From an uncultured Clostridia bacterium (GTDB taxonomy: Bacteria; Bacillota; Clostridia; Oscillospirales; Acutalibacteraceae), in contig CAMJHU010000160.1 in assembly GCA_946405565.1 (NCBI GenBank), positions 1 through 5,729 on the forward strand: a DNA stretch of 5,729 bases, given 5' to 3'. A program made the translations under genes and the position numbers. This document shows positions 1 to 5,729 of the stretch, piece by piece; position 1 is the first letter of the stretch; each line of letters opens with the position of its first letter. The notes beneath the pieces are model-generated. The model searched no databases. It had not been told where the DNA came from and saw only the letters and a list, made by a program, of their open reading frames with translations.

Positions 1-715
1 TATTACCGTCCACCACTTCTATCGCCTTTATTCTGTACGCACAGGCATCGTTAAATTCTGTTGCCGGCAAGACATAGACGTCACCCACGGCAAATTGTGC
101 AGAACAATCTCCTACTATAATCGTGCTATTGTTATCTTCATCAACAACAAACTGAGAAGAATTCAAAAAAGTTAGGTCTTTCACTCCGTCCTTAAATTCT
201 ACCGTTTCTTTAGGCTGACCATAGTCCCTGTTTGTCCAAATTTTAAATGATGCATCCAATGAATCCAGCGCATCTTGTTTTTTGATTACCTTATCAATAT
301 CCTTATCATCTAAACATGTAAACGTAACATACCCGTTTTTGATGGCGAATTTCACAATTTCTAAATCGTTTTTTCCGGATACATCCTCAAAGCCCACGGC
401 TTTCACCAACGTTTTGGCGGCATACCCTTTGGTCAGCCGCTGGTCAGGAGAAAACGATGTCCCGTCAATGATATTCCATTCATAGGCTATCTGTACGGTG
501 TCAAAATACGGGTTTGATGGTTCAATATTGGACACATGCTTTTCCTTTGACGAATAGGAATACATACCAAACGTATCGCATATATACGTCAGCCATTCTT
601 CATTGGTAATTTTATTTCCTTTTCCAAATTCACACGATGTCAACGACAAACACATACCTGAAAAAAGTGCCATAATCAAAAATACAGCCACTAATCGTTT
701 TATTACGGATTTCAA
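1..715 (-). CDS. SLH-like domain lipoprotein, 3' end cut off by window edge
   Basis: This reading frame is open from a TTG at 715-713 to the left edge: 238 codons seen, no stop. TTG is chosen because a strong GGGGG Shine-Dalgarno (727-723) sits 7 nt upstream and because it yields a complete lipoprotein signal peptide: basic start MKSVIKR, hydrophobic core to about residue 24, then lipobox L-T-S-C with Cys28. The mature protein should be lipidated and anchored outside the membrane. Residues about 36-107 resemble an SLH module (AYEWNIIDGTSFSPDQRLTK, then an AAKTLVKAVGF helix). Residues 108-160 resemble a second, more degenerate one (FAIKNGYVTF, then KKQDALDSLDASF). Residues about 178-238 look beta-rich (FAVGDVYVLP, then YRIKAIEVVDG). 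SLH modules usually bind secondary cell wall polymers, but these copies are divergent, so wall binding is only inferred. It is probably the last seen gene of the minus-strand operon. The domain assignment is by pattern recognition, not a profile search. Confidence 0.85.
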   Translation of the reverse strand, partial: MKSVIKRLVAVFLIMALFSGMCLSLTSCEFGKGNKITNEEWLTYICDTFGMYSYSSKEKHVSNIEPSNPYFDTVQIAYEWNIIDGTSFSPDQRLTKGYAAKTLVKAVGFEDVSGKNDLEIVKFAIKNGYVTFTCLDDKDIDKVIKKQDALDSLDASFKIWTNRDYGQPKETVEFKDGVKDLTFLNSSQFVVDEDNNSTIIVGDCSAQFAVGDVYVLPATEFNDACAYRIKAIEVVDGN

Positions 716-727
716 TGAATTTCCCCC
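713..727 (-). promoter_or_regulatory. Ribosome binding site that fixes the TTG start of the lipoprotein gene
   Basis: On the minus strand, AAAAGGGGGAA lies 7 nt before TTG at 715-713. The first in-frame ATG, at codon 15, would cut away half of the signal peptide, so TTG is clearly the better start. The purine-rich site lies directly after the 3' arm of the hairpin at 732-779. Confidence 0.8.
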
Positions 728-731
728 TTTT

Positions 732-779
732 CAAATACAGGGCACAATACGCCTTACACCCATATTGTACCCTGTTTTG
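732..779 (-). promoter_or_regulatory. Long RNA hairpin in the leader before the lipoprotein gene
   Basis: Arms 732-749 and 763-779 form a near-perfect inverted repeat: CAAAACAGGGTACAATA on the minus strand pairs with the downstream arm over 17 base pairs, with one bulged base (736) and a 13-nt loop (750-762). In the minus-strand RNA the single non-Watson-Crick position is a U-G wobble (769/743). In plus-strand RNA it would be a C-A mismatch, so the structure fits a minus-strand transcript better. No U-run follows it on the minus strand, so it is not a standard intrinsic terminator. It ends 4 nt before the GGGGG Shine-Dalgarno. It may influence translation, mRNA processing or stability of the distal cistron, or act as a DNA palindrome. 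That role is inferred. Confidence 0.6.
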
Positions 780-792
780 CGATTGCAGATTT

Positions 793-1995
793 TTACTGTA
801 TGCGATTTTCAGAATAACCGAAATCATACAATGTCGTACCGGGAATCAAGCGAGGCTTGTATGATACACGGGTTTGCGGGGCAGCGCTTGGCGGAGCCGA
901 CGGAGAATCCGCTGCATCGCGAACCGTCATCTCCCCGGCTGTTTCGGCAGGCGCGTCTGATAGGTCATCCATCGGCGCGGCGGGCGACGTCTCCTCAGCC
1001 GGATCATGCAACGGCACAACGACCGAATCCTCCGAGAGAGAGAGATTCTGCGGCGCTTCCAAGGGTTCCAGAGATGTATCGAACGCGGGATAGGCTTGAT
1101 CGGCGGGACTGGAGGCATCAGCGGGATTGTCAGCATAGATGGGTGCCATATACCGTTGCTGCCACTGGGCTGCCTGGGCATCATAGGCGGGAGCGAATAC
1201 CATTTTCCCTTCAAGAGCGTCTTTGAGGATATTTTTCTGATCGGCATATGTTTTGGTGACGATTCCAATCAAAAGCCAAAGCACCGGAATCAATATCATA
1301 AAGGCAAGATTCATTTTTTCCTGCTGAGTGGCCTGATCAAAGTCAAAAGAAATCTGCGGCAGCCGGATAATATTGGTATCAATACCCAGTTGGAATGCCA
1401 CATCCTCAAAGTTGGCGGCGACCGGAATACATACGAGGGATATTGCCATATGGATAAAGGAAAAAATACTGAGAAGACGCCCGGTGATCCGATCCGTAAC
1501 GTCCTGATACACATTGGCAAGAGAGAAAATAAAGGTAAGCGCCAAGACATCATACACAAACGCCCATACAAAGAAAACCGCGATACCGATGATCCCTTCA
1601 AGCGAGAATAAAGTAAGCATCTCACTGATGGAGGTGATATTCCGGCTGATTTCCCGCTGATCTCCATACAAAAAGATCGACGCCGCTATCACAATCAATG
1701 CCACTGCCGCTATGCCGAAAAGCAAAATGGTTGCGAGTTTCATCACGACTGCCACATACAATTCGCTTTTTCTGGACGCAAATGAAAGAATCCACAGCAC
1801 ACCGGCATTGCATATCAATACACAGGTGAAAATCACATACAACAAAGAAAAGGCATCCATATACGCAAAGAACCCGTCGCGTAAAAGATTCCACCCGATT
1901 ATCAGTGCCAATACGGAACATACTACCGCCGCCAGACGGGCATAGACACTATGAACGCTGTTCCGCAAAATGAATTCAACATTTTGATTTCTCAA
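793..1995 (-). CDS. Multi-pass membrane protein with long acidic Ala/Pro-rich tail, unknown function
   Basis: 400 residues, not matched to a named family. The start is TTG (1995-1993). An in-frame TGA lies 9 nt upstream, so no earlier standard start exists, and AAGGGG (2012-2007) lies 11 nt before it, a slightly long spacing. Hydrophobic segments are visible at about residues 20-38, 48-72, 81-110 (long), 133-160, 173-193 and 229-248, so roughly six membrane spans. Residues about 265-375 form a low-complexity tail rich in Ala, Pro, Asp, Glu and Ser, probably disordered. The tail ends in a less biased, more basic stretch (TRVSYKPRLIPGTTLYDFGY). With N-in topology and six spans the tail would be cytoplasmic. 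No catalytic or transport motif was seen. It follows the 300-residue zinc-ribbon protein after 29 nt, so co-transcription is likely. The function is unknown. Confidence 0.88.
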   Translation of the reverse strand: MRNQNVEFILRNSVHSVYARLAAVVCSVLALIIGWNLLRDGFFAYMDAFSLLYVIFTCVLICNAGVLWILSFASRKSELYVAVVMKLATILLFGIAAVALIVIAASIFLYGDQREISRNITSISEMLTLFSLEGIIGIAVFFVWAFVYDVLALTFIFSLANVYQDVTDRITGRLLSIFSFIHMAISLVCIPVAANFEDVAFQLGIDTNIIRLPQISFDFDQATQQEKMNLAFMILIPVLWLLIGIVTKTYADQKNILKDALEGKMVFAPAYDAQAAQWQQRYMAPIYADNPADASSPADQAYPAFDTSLEPLEAPQNLSLSEDSVVVPLHDPAEETSPAAPMDDLSDAPAETAGEMTVRDAADSPSAPPSAAPQTRVSYKPRLIPGTTLYDFGYSENRIQ

Positions 1996-2012
1996 AATCC
2001 ATCACACCCCTT
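1993..2012 (-). promoter_or_regulatory. Ribosome binding site and TTG start of the 400-residue membrane protein
   Basis: On the minus strand, AAGGGG at 2012-2007 precedes TTG (1995-1993) by 11 nt. An ATG lies between them in another frame, but it opens only a few codons before a TGA. The long frame is closed by a TGA just upstream, so TTG is the only sensible start that keeps the whole N-terminus. Confidence 0.6.
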
Positions 2013-2024
2013 CACGCTGAACCA

Positions 2025-2927
2025 TTAAACCATCATCTTCCGCAGAACGGTCAGAATCAAAAACAACGACACTATATTTGTCATCACAACCACCCAAAAG
2101 CCCCAGAAAGGACTTTTTTGGAAATATCCTGCCTTTTGAATGCCATAATATAACTGAATATAACTGAAAATCAGCCCTAACAATATCACCCCGCAAGCAA
2201 CAGCCACGTTGATATAGGAAGCAATAAAGGCGATCAATCCCCCCATTGCCATCGGCAGCAGCGAAACCGAAAGAAGATTCAGACTTTTGAAGATATTCAT
2301 TTTCTGCCGCTGCATTGAAAAGAAAATCATATTGGTCACAGACGCCGCCAACATTTGCAGGCAAACTGTACCCAAAAAATAGACAAACAGCTTGAACTGG
2401 TCATTCATCCACGTGATGTCCGCGGACGACGCATAGGAATCGGTAAATTCCTCCCCTTTCAACATAAAATCGTAGAAGGTAATAAAGAATCCCGCCATGT
2501 TCACATCATAACACTTCTGCGTGCCAATGCCGTATAAACCCAGCGTAATCAGCAGTGCCACGGCACTCCCCAACACTACCCATATATTCTCCGCCGTTCG
2601 GGCAATATTGTCCATTGCCGCAAACGGCTGGGCGGAAAAGAATACCTTGACATAATCCCATGACTTGCTGAAAAGCGTGGGCGTGGCAGGCTGCTGTGCA
2701 TAGACGGGATAGGGATAATAGGGTTGCTGTACAGGCTGCTGTACAGGCTGCTGCACAGGTCTTGTATAGGCGTACTGCTGTGCTGCCCCTTGATCGGAAG
2801 CTATGCGGGACGGACAATAGATATTGCCGCAGACGCCGCTGGCGTCCAAAGGCGTTCCGCAGCGGGAACAGTACTTTCCGCCTTTTTTCTCCGTGCTGCC
2901 CGGATTGTTCTGCATTTGATTATTCAT
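2025..2927 (-). CDS. Zinc-ribbon multi-pass membrane protein, unknown function
   Basis: 300 residues. The ATG at 2927-2925 is supported by an excellent GGAGG (2940-2936) with 8-nt spacing. Residues 19-39 form a putative zinc ribbon, with Cys20, Cys23, Cys33 and Cys38 (C-x2-C, then C-x4-C). A Gln/Pro/Tyr-rich linker follows (about 47-82), containing three PVQQ units (57-68). Hydrophobic segments at about 115-135, 180-203, 217-237, 238-262 and 275-295 suggest five spans. An odd span count would put the C-terminal RKMMV outside, against the positive-inside rule, so one span may be missed or wrong. The ribbon is expected to be cytoplasmic. The layout (ribbon, flexible linker, membrane block) recalls zinc-ribbon/Yip1-like membrane proteins of Clostridia, but I do not claim family membership. 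It lies 36 nt after the 848-residue gene and 29 nt before the next, consistent with one operon. The function is unknown. Confidence 0.9.
   Translation of the reverse strand: MNNQMQNNPGSTEKKGGKYCSRCGTPLDASGVCGNIYCPSRIASDQGAAQQYAYTRPVQQPVQQPVQQPYYPYPVYAQQPATPTLFSKSWDYVKVFFSAQPFAAMDNIARTAENIWVVLGSAVALLITLGLYGIGTQKCYDVNMAGFFITFYDFMLKGEEFTDSYASSADITWMNDQFKLFVYFLGTVCLQMLAASVTNMIFFSMQRQKMNIFKSLNLLSVSLLPMAMGGLIAFIASYINVAVACGVILLGLIFSYIQLYYGIQKAGYFQKSPFWGFWVVVMTNIVSLFLILTVLRKMMV
2722..2757 (-). repeat. Three tandem 12-bp units encoding PVQQ
   Basis: Units 2722-2733, 2734-2745 and 2746-2757 differ by one base from neighbour to neighbour (GGTTGCTGTACA, GGCTGCTGTACA, GGCTGCTGCACA on the plus strand). 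In frame on the minus strand each encodes Pro-Val-Gln-Gln, in the linker between the zinc ribbon and the first membrane span of the 300-residue protein. Because the unit is a multiple of three, copy-number change would alter linker length without breaking the frame. Confidence 0.85.
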
Positions 2928-2963
2928 ATATAATACCTCCTGAAAAATTTGGAATCTATCCGA

Positions 2964-5510
2964 TTATATGCTGATCCACATAGCCGGTCTGACCGTGATA
3001 TCATAATCATTCACATAATCGCCTTTAACTTCGATAATTTCGCCTTCCACATTGACCAATGCCGCCAGATGTGGCGATACACCCGGCGAACGGAGCCACC
3101 ACCATTCCCGTCCCTTCGCTTTTTCGGTCACATAATGATAGCTTTCCACATAGTCGGTATAATACGCCACTCTCTCCGCGTCGGATGCGAAATAACGGTT
3201 GGCTTCGTCTACACTCAACGCAAAAATCCTATCATCGGTATCATTACCACCGTCCGTGCCGGTGACGTTGTCATGATTGGTCAGATGGGTGGTCAGAATC
3301 CGGCTCTGCTCCTGCGTGGAAAATGCCGTTTCGTAAAAATCTCCATTCATCCATTTCCGCAGGGTACAATCTTCCCATGTGATATCCGTCCGGCGCTCGT
3401 GATAGGGAATATAGTCAATGAGATCATGGGCAATCAACAATGCCTTGTCCCCCTGCACATCCAGCACCGTCCACTTGAGCGGTTCTTTACCGTTACTGAA
3501 ATTATTATCCTGCTCATACTCGCCCATCACCACTTCCTGTCCCACATCATACGAAGATTGTTGGGAAGCATTTGTGGTTTGGGTGGTTTGACGGGTGGTA
3601 GTGGTGGTGGTCTCGGATGCATCTGTCACCGCTGTGGTGGGAGCGGTCGTGGCGGTGGTATCCTGATGTCCGGACGAAGCTGTTTGGTTTTGCGGCGTTT
3701 CCTGTTCCGTGCGGGCATTCCCCTGTCTTAGACGCAAACGCGAACGGTTTCCGGTACGGACATTGTCACCCGAACGGTTGTACCAGTGTACATCGCCGTT
3801 TTCTCCCTGAATACAAACTCCTTCGTCGTTGAACGAATGGGTCTGGTTATGGAGATTCAGACTGGACGGAATCACCACGACTTCGCCATAATCGTCGAGA
3901 ATATACCCTGTCTCGTCCAGATCGGACAAAGAGAAATAAACCGCCTTTTTCCCTCTGTATATATCCGTAACCAGGATGCCACCATTCAAACCATCACAAT
4001 AAAACGCATTATGTAGATCATCTTTCATATTCCCGTAGCGGATTCTGGCGAAAGAGATCCCTTTTCCGTCTGACCGGATGAACTCACCGTCCATCATACT
4101 GCCGCCGTCTCTCACGCCGACCACGGCGCCGTTGATACCCACCCCAAAAAAGGAACTGGCGTTTTCCCTGACGGCACTGTAATAGTGATCATACATATCT
4201 CCGTATTCATAAAGTTTCTGCCCGTTATAACTGTATGCAATATGGTTATTGGCGCTTTCACTTACCTGATAGGTCATCAGTACGCCGCTTTCATCGTCAT
4301 AGACAAACCGATAAAATTCCCCGTAAACCTGTCCGGTTGTGATATTTTTGAGCTGAAATACCGTCTTTGCCCGGCTGTAAGGAGAGTCACGCAAACAGAC
4401 CGGCACTAAGGCACCATTTCCCACCGAATTCTCATGCACCACGCAGGTTCCGTTATCATCGAGAAGCCGCACATAGTCATACGCATCGATGGTAATATGC
4501 GCCAGTTCCTTTCCTTGAGAATCCGTCACCGGCACGCTTGCCACCTGCTGTCCCTGCCGGTCAAAGACAATGCCTGTTGTCTCCCACACAGGCCAGACAT
4601 TCCCCCGGATATACTTCAATTCACATTTGGCGTTGCAATAATACCTGTCATCCCGACCATATGCCTCATAATAACGATACACGGTCGATTCTTTGGTGTC
4701 ATCAGAAAACACCACCTGCCCATTTGATATGTTCACGATTTTCATCACACCGAAGTCCTTAAAGAGAAAATACTCCGGAGAGATCATCCCGTTGAGCAGG
4801 ACCGCTTTATCTGACACATTATCCACCACATGAAAGGAATCATTCTGCAGGAAGGGTGAGAAAAAAGCCACATCCCATTTTTGGAATGTGTAAGGCACGC
4901 TGCCCTTGGATGTTCCGTTTGTGTCAAAAAAACAAATGCAGTTGTTGGATGTATCCAACGCGTAAATCGTATCGTATAGTTCAAAGTAACCCACCGCATC
5001 GTATTTAGCCGCAAGGATGGTTTTATTCCCGCAACTGACTACCCCGCATTTTCCGTTCTTCAAAATCATGACCTTTCCGCCCTGACCGTTTTTCTCGAGA
5101 AATTCCATGCCATCATATTGAAAAGAAACCGTGGTCTTCCCCTTAAAATCCAGTACACCGTAATGATCATTGTCGTCGGTCATGATGATGTAGTCATAGG
5201 AAGCGTCATACAGATGATAATCGGTCTTAAACTGAAAACCGTTCGATCTTTTTTTCAGAGACAATAATAAAAAAACACCCGTCAGCACAACCGCGGCGGC
5301 TGCGATTCCTGCTATCAACTTTATATGACGTTTCTGTCCGACGCGAGGGAGGGTGGCTGTCTGATAGGAGCTATCCATCGGATCATCCGTCCATACGGCA
5401 CCATTTGTTACATCGGTTTGGGGTAAATCCTGATGATTGACCACATAGCCGCATTCATCGCAGAATAACGCATTATCCTTTAATTCATGTCCGCAGTTTT
5501 CGCAATACAT
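2964..5510 (-). CDS. Zinc-ribbon, single-pass surface protein with WG-like repeats and C-terminal DUF6273-type domain
   Basis: 848 residues. The ATG at 5510 is supported by GAGG (5522-5519) with 8-nt spacing. Domains in order: a zinc ribbon at 3-21 (Cys3, Cys6, Cys17, Cys20; YCENCG, then FCDECG); a polar linker; one hydrophobic span at about 64-85; and a long, presumably extracellular, beta-rich region at about 95-590. That region starts with WG-like repeats (HYGVLDFKGK near 116, KCGVVSCGNKTI near 154). A Thr/Gln/Ser-rich linker spans about 601-653. A C-terminal domain at about 656-848 matches my memory of DUF6273: LKWTVLDV near 678, TWEDCTLRKWMNGDFYETAF (711-730), WWWLRSPG (803-810) and the terminal VRPAMWI (840-846). 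DUF6273 has no established activity. I infer that the protein links a cytoplasmic metal-bound ribbon to an exposed binding or sensing region. It is the first gene of the operon, behind a consensus promoter. No peptidase or transferase motif was seen. Confidence 0.92.
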   Translation of the reverse strand: MYCENCGHELKDNALFCDECGYVVNHQDLPQTDVTNGAVWTDDPMDSSYQTATLPRVGQKRHIKLIAGIAAAAVVLTGVFLLLSLKKRSNGFQFKTDYHLYDASYDYIIMTDDNDHYGVLDFKGKTTVSFQYDGMEFLEKNGQGGKVMILKNGKCGVVSCGNKTILAAKYDAVGYFELYDTIYALDTSNNCICFFDTNGTSKGSVPYTFQKWDVAFFSPFLQNDSFHVVDNVSDKAVLLNGMISPEYFLFKDFGVMKIVNISNGQVVFSDDTKESTVYRYYEAYGRDDRYYCNAKCELKYIRGNVWPVWETTGIVFDRQGQQVASVPVTDSQGKELAHITIDAYDYVRLLDDNGTCVVHENSVGNGALVPVCLRDSPYSRAKTVFQLKNITTGQVYGEFYRFVYDDESGVLMTYQVSESANNHIAYSYNGQKLYEYGDMYDHYYSAVRENASSFFGVGINGAVVGVRDGGSMMDGEFIRSDGKGISFARIRYGNMKDDLHNAFYCDGLNGGILVTDIYRGKKAVYFSLSDLDETGYILDDYGEVVVIPSSLNLHNQTHSFNDEGVCIQGENGDVHWYNRSGDNVRTGNRSRLRLRQGNARTEQETPQNQTASSGHQDTTATTAPTTAVTDASETTTTTTRQTTQTTNASQQSSYDVGQEVVMGEYEQDNNFSNGKEPLKWTVLDVQGDKALLIAHDLIDYIPYHERRTDITWEDCTLRKWMNGDFYETAFSTQEQSRILTTHLTNHDNVTGTDGGNDTDDRIFALSVDEANRYFASDAERVAYYTDYVESYHYVTEKAKGREWWWLRSPGVSPHLAALVNVEGEIIEVKGDYVNDYDITVRPAMWISI
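3552..3710 (-). repeat. Thr/Gln/Ser-rich linker, ACN-codon low-complexity stretch
   Basis: This stretch encodes residues about 601-653 of the 848-residue protein, with several Thr runs (a run of six Thr at 634-639, and TTAPTT). On the plus strand it appears as GTG/GTT-rich sequence near 3570-3615. It joins the beta-rich outer region to the DUF6273-type domain and is typical of exposed, flexible and possibly O-glycosylated spacers in clostridial surface proteins. Glycosylation is only a guess. Confidence 0.75.
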
Positions 5511-5550
5511 ATTTCACACCTCATTTATAATTTTATACACACTTATTGAA

Positions 5551-5563
5551 TTGTAATATACAA
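5551..5563. promoter_or_regulatory. Small palindrome at the predicted transcription start
   Basis: TTGTAATATACAA (plus strand) has 5-bp inverted arms around a 3-bp centre and covers the predicted transcription start of the operon. The position suits an operator, but the arms are short and the region is very A+T rich, so chance is quite possible. Confidence 0.25.
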
Positions 5564-5567
5564 CATT

Positions 5568-5596
5568 ATTATAAAACACACAAAAAACACTGTCAA
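5568..5596 (-). promoter_or_regulatory. Perfect-consensus sigma-A-type promoter for the operon
   Basis: On the minus strand the -35 box TTGACA (5596-5591) and the -10 box TATAAT (5573-5568) both match the consensus exactly, with the optimal 17-bp spacer (5590-5574). The expected transcription start is near 5561, giving a leader of about 50 nt before the ATG at 5510. It is the only convincing promoter for the four-gene set, as the internal gaps are short. Confidence 0.85.
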
Positions 5597-5628
5597 TATG
5601 GATTGATTGTGTTTTGTTTGTCTATAGG

Positions 5629-5674
5629 AAAAATTAACCATTTGTTCACAGATTGAGCAAAAAATCACAAAAAA
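5629..5674. promoter_or_regulatory. Phased A-tracts upstream of the operon promoter
   Basis: Runs of A lie at 5629-5633 (A5), 5659-5664 (A6) and 5669-5674 (A6). Their starts are spaced 30 and 10 bp, that is, whole helical turns, as in intrinsically curved DNA. They sit 33 to 78 bp upstream of the -35 box, read on the minus strand, where curvature or UP-like elements can raise promoter strength. In A+T-rich DNA this may be fortuitous. Confidence 0.35.
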
Positions 5675-5720
5675 TTTCCACCTGAGCGGATGCAGATCAA
5701 GCAACGATATTGAGCCAAGA

Positions 5721-5726
5721 AAGGAG
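5721..5726 (+). promoter_or_regulatory. Possible ribosome binding site of a divergent gene beginning outside the window
   Basis: AAGGAG lies 3 nt from the right edge on the plus strand. If genuine, the start codon would fall a few bases beyond the window, giving a gene divergent from the minus-strand operon and sharing its upstream region. Only the Shine-Dalgarno-like hexamer is visible, so this is weak. Confidence 0.35.
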
Positions 5727-5729
5727 CTG

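Larger units (their letters stand above)
5524..5729. other. Intergenic region upstream of the operon
   Basis: About 200 bp without a supportable complete gene. It holds the minus-strand promoter, the A-tracts and the small palindrome described separately. No tRNA, riboswitch fold or intrinsic terminator was recognised in it. No convincing plus-strand promoter was found: the best TTGATT/TATAGG pair (5603-5608 and 5623-5628) has a spacer of only 14 bp. Confidence 0.6.

Noticed and set aside
732..779. Intrinsic terminator at the hairpin
   Set aside because: On the minus strand the stem is followed by AAAAGGGGG, not a U-run. On the plus strand the stem is weaker and the nearest T-run lies about 10 nt beyond it, with no plus-strand gene to terminate.
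630..827. Minus-strand 65-residue frame overlapping the lipoprotein signal peptide region
   Set aside because: It is in another frame from the lipoprotein, overlaps the end of the preceding gene, lacks a good Shine-Dalgarno and has no recognisable features.
603..1226. Plus-strand 207-residue open frame
   Set aside because: It runs antisense across the start of the lipoprotein gene and the tail of the 400-residue membrane protein. Its product is Arg/Pro/His-rich without domain features, as expected from the G+C-rich complement of that tail.
2967..3545. Target gene of a diversity-generating retroelement, because the WWWLRSPG/VRPAMWI end resembles C-type-lectin-like variable domains
   Set aside because: No reverse transcriptase and no second near-identical template repeat is visible in the window.
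2949..3731. Plus-strand 260-residue open frame
   Set aside because: It is antisense to the DUF6273-type domain and Thr linker of the 848-residue gene. The Gly-rich end is the complement of the ACN codon run. The minus frame has clear domain motifs and a good ribosome binding site.
5646..5669. Direct TCACA repeats 19 bp apart, reminiscent of Crp/Fnr half sites
   Set aside because: The half sites are direct rather than inverted, and five bases is too short to exclude chance.

Overview
The window looks like a piece of a Firmicutes chromosome, most likely a gut or rumen Clostridia (Oscillospiraceae/Lachnospiraceae type). The basis is the moderate-to-low G+C, strong Shine-Dalgarno sites, two TTG starts, a perfect sigma-A-type promoter, N-terminal zinc-ribbon membrane proteins, an SLH-like lipoprotein and a C-terminal domain of the DUF6273 type. 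The genus cannot be fixed from the sequence alone.

All supportable genes lie on the minus strand and read right to left as one probable operon. An intergenic region of about 200 bp at the right end (5511-5729) carries a consensus promoter (TTGACA, 17 bp, TATAAT) and phased A-tracts. Then come: (1) an 848-residue protein with a cytoplasmic zinc ribbon, one membrane span, a long beta-rich outer region with WG-like repeats, a Thr-rich linker and a DUF6273-type C-terminus (5510-2964); (2) a 300-residue zinc-ribbon membrane protein with about five spans (2927-2025); (3) a 400-residue membrane protein with about six spans and a long acidic Ala/Pro-rich tail (1995-793); (4) the first 238 codons of a lipoprotein with two degenerate SLH-like modules, running off the left edge (715-1). 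Gaps are 36, 29 and 77 nt. None contains a recognisable intrinsic terminator, but the last holds a strong RNA hairpin just ahead of the lipoprotein ribosome binding site.

All four products are membrane or envelope proteins, so a shared envelope role (a membrane complex with cytoplasmic zinc ribbons and exposed outer domains) is a reasonable inference. No catalytic motif was recognised in any of them and the function is unknown. No tRNA, rRNA, CRISPR array, transposase or insertion sequence was seen. At the far right, a plus-strand AAGGAG suggests a divergent gene starting just outside the window.
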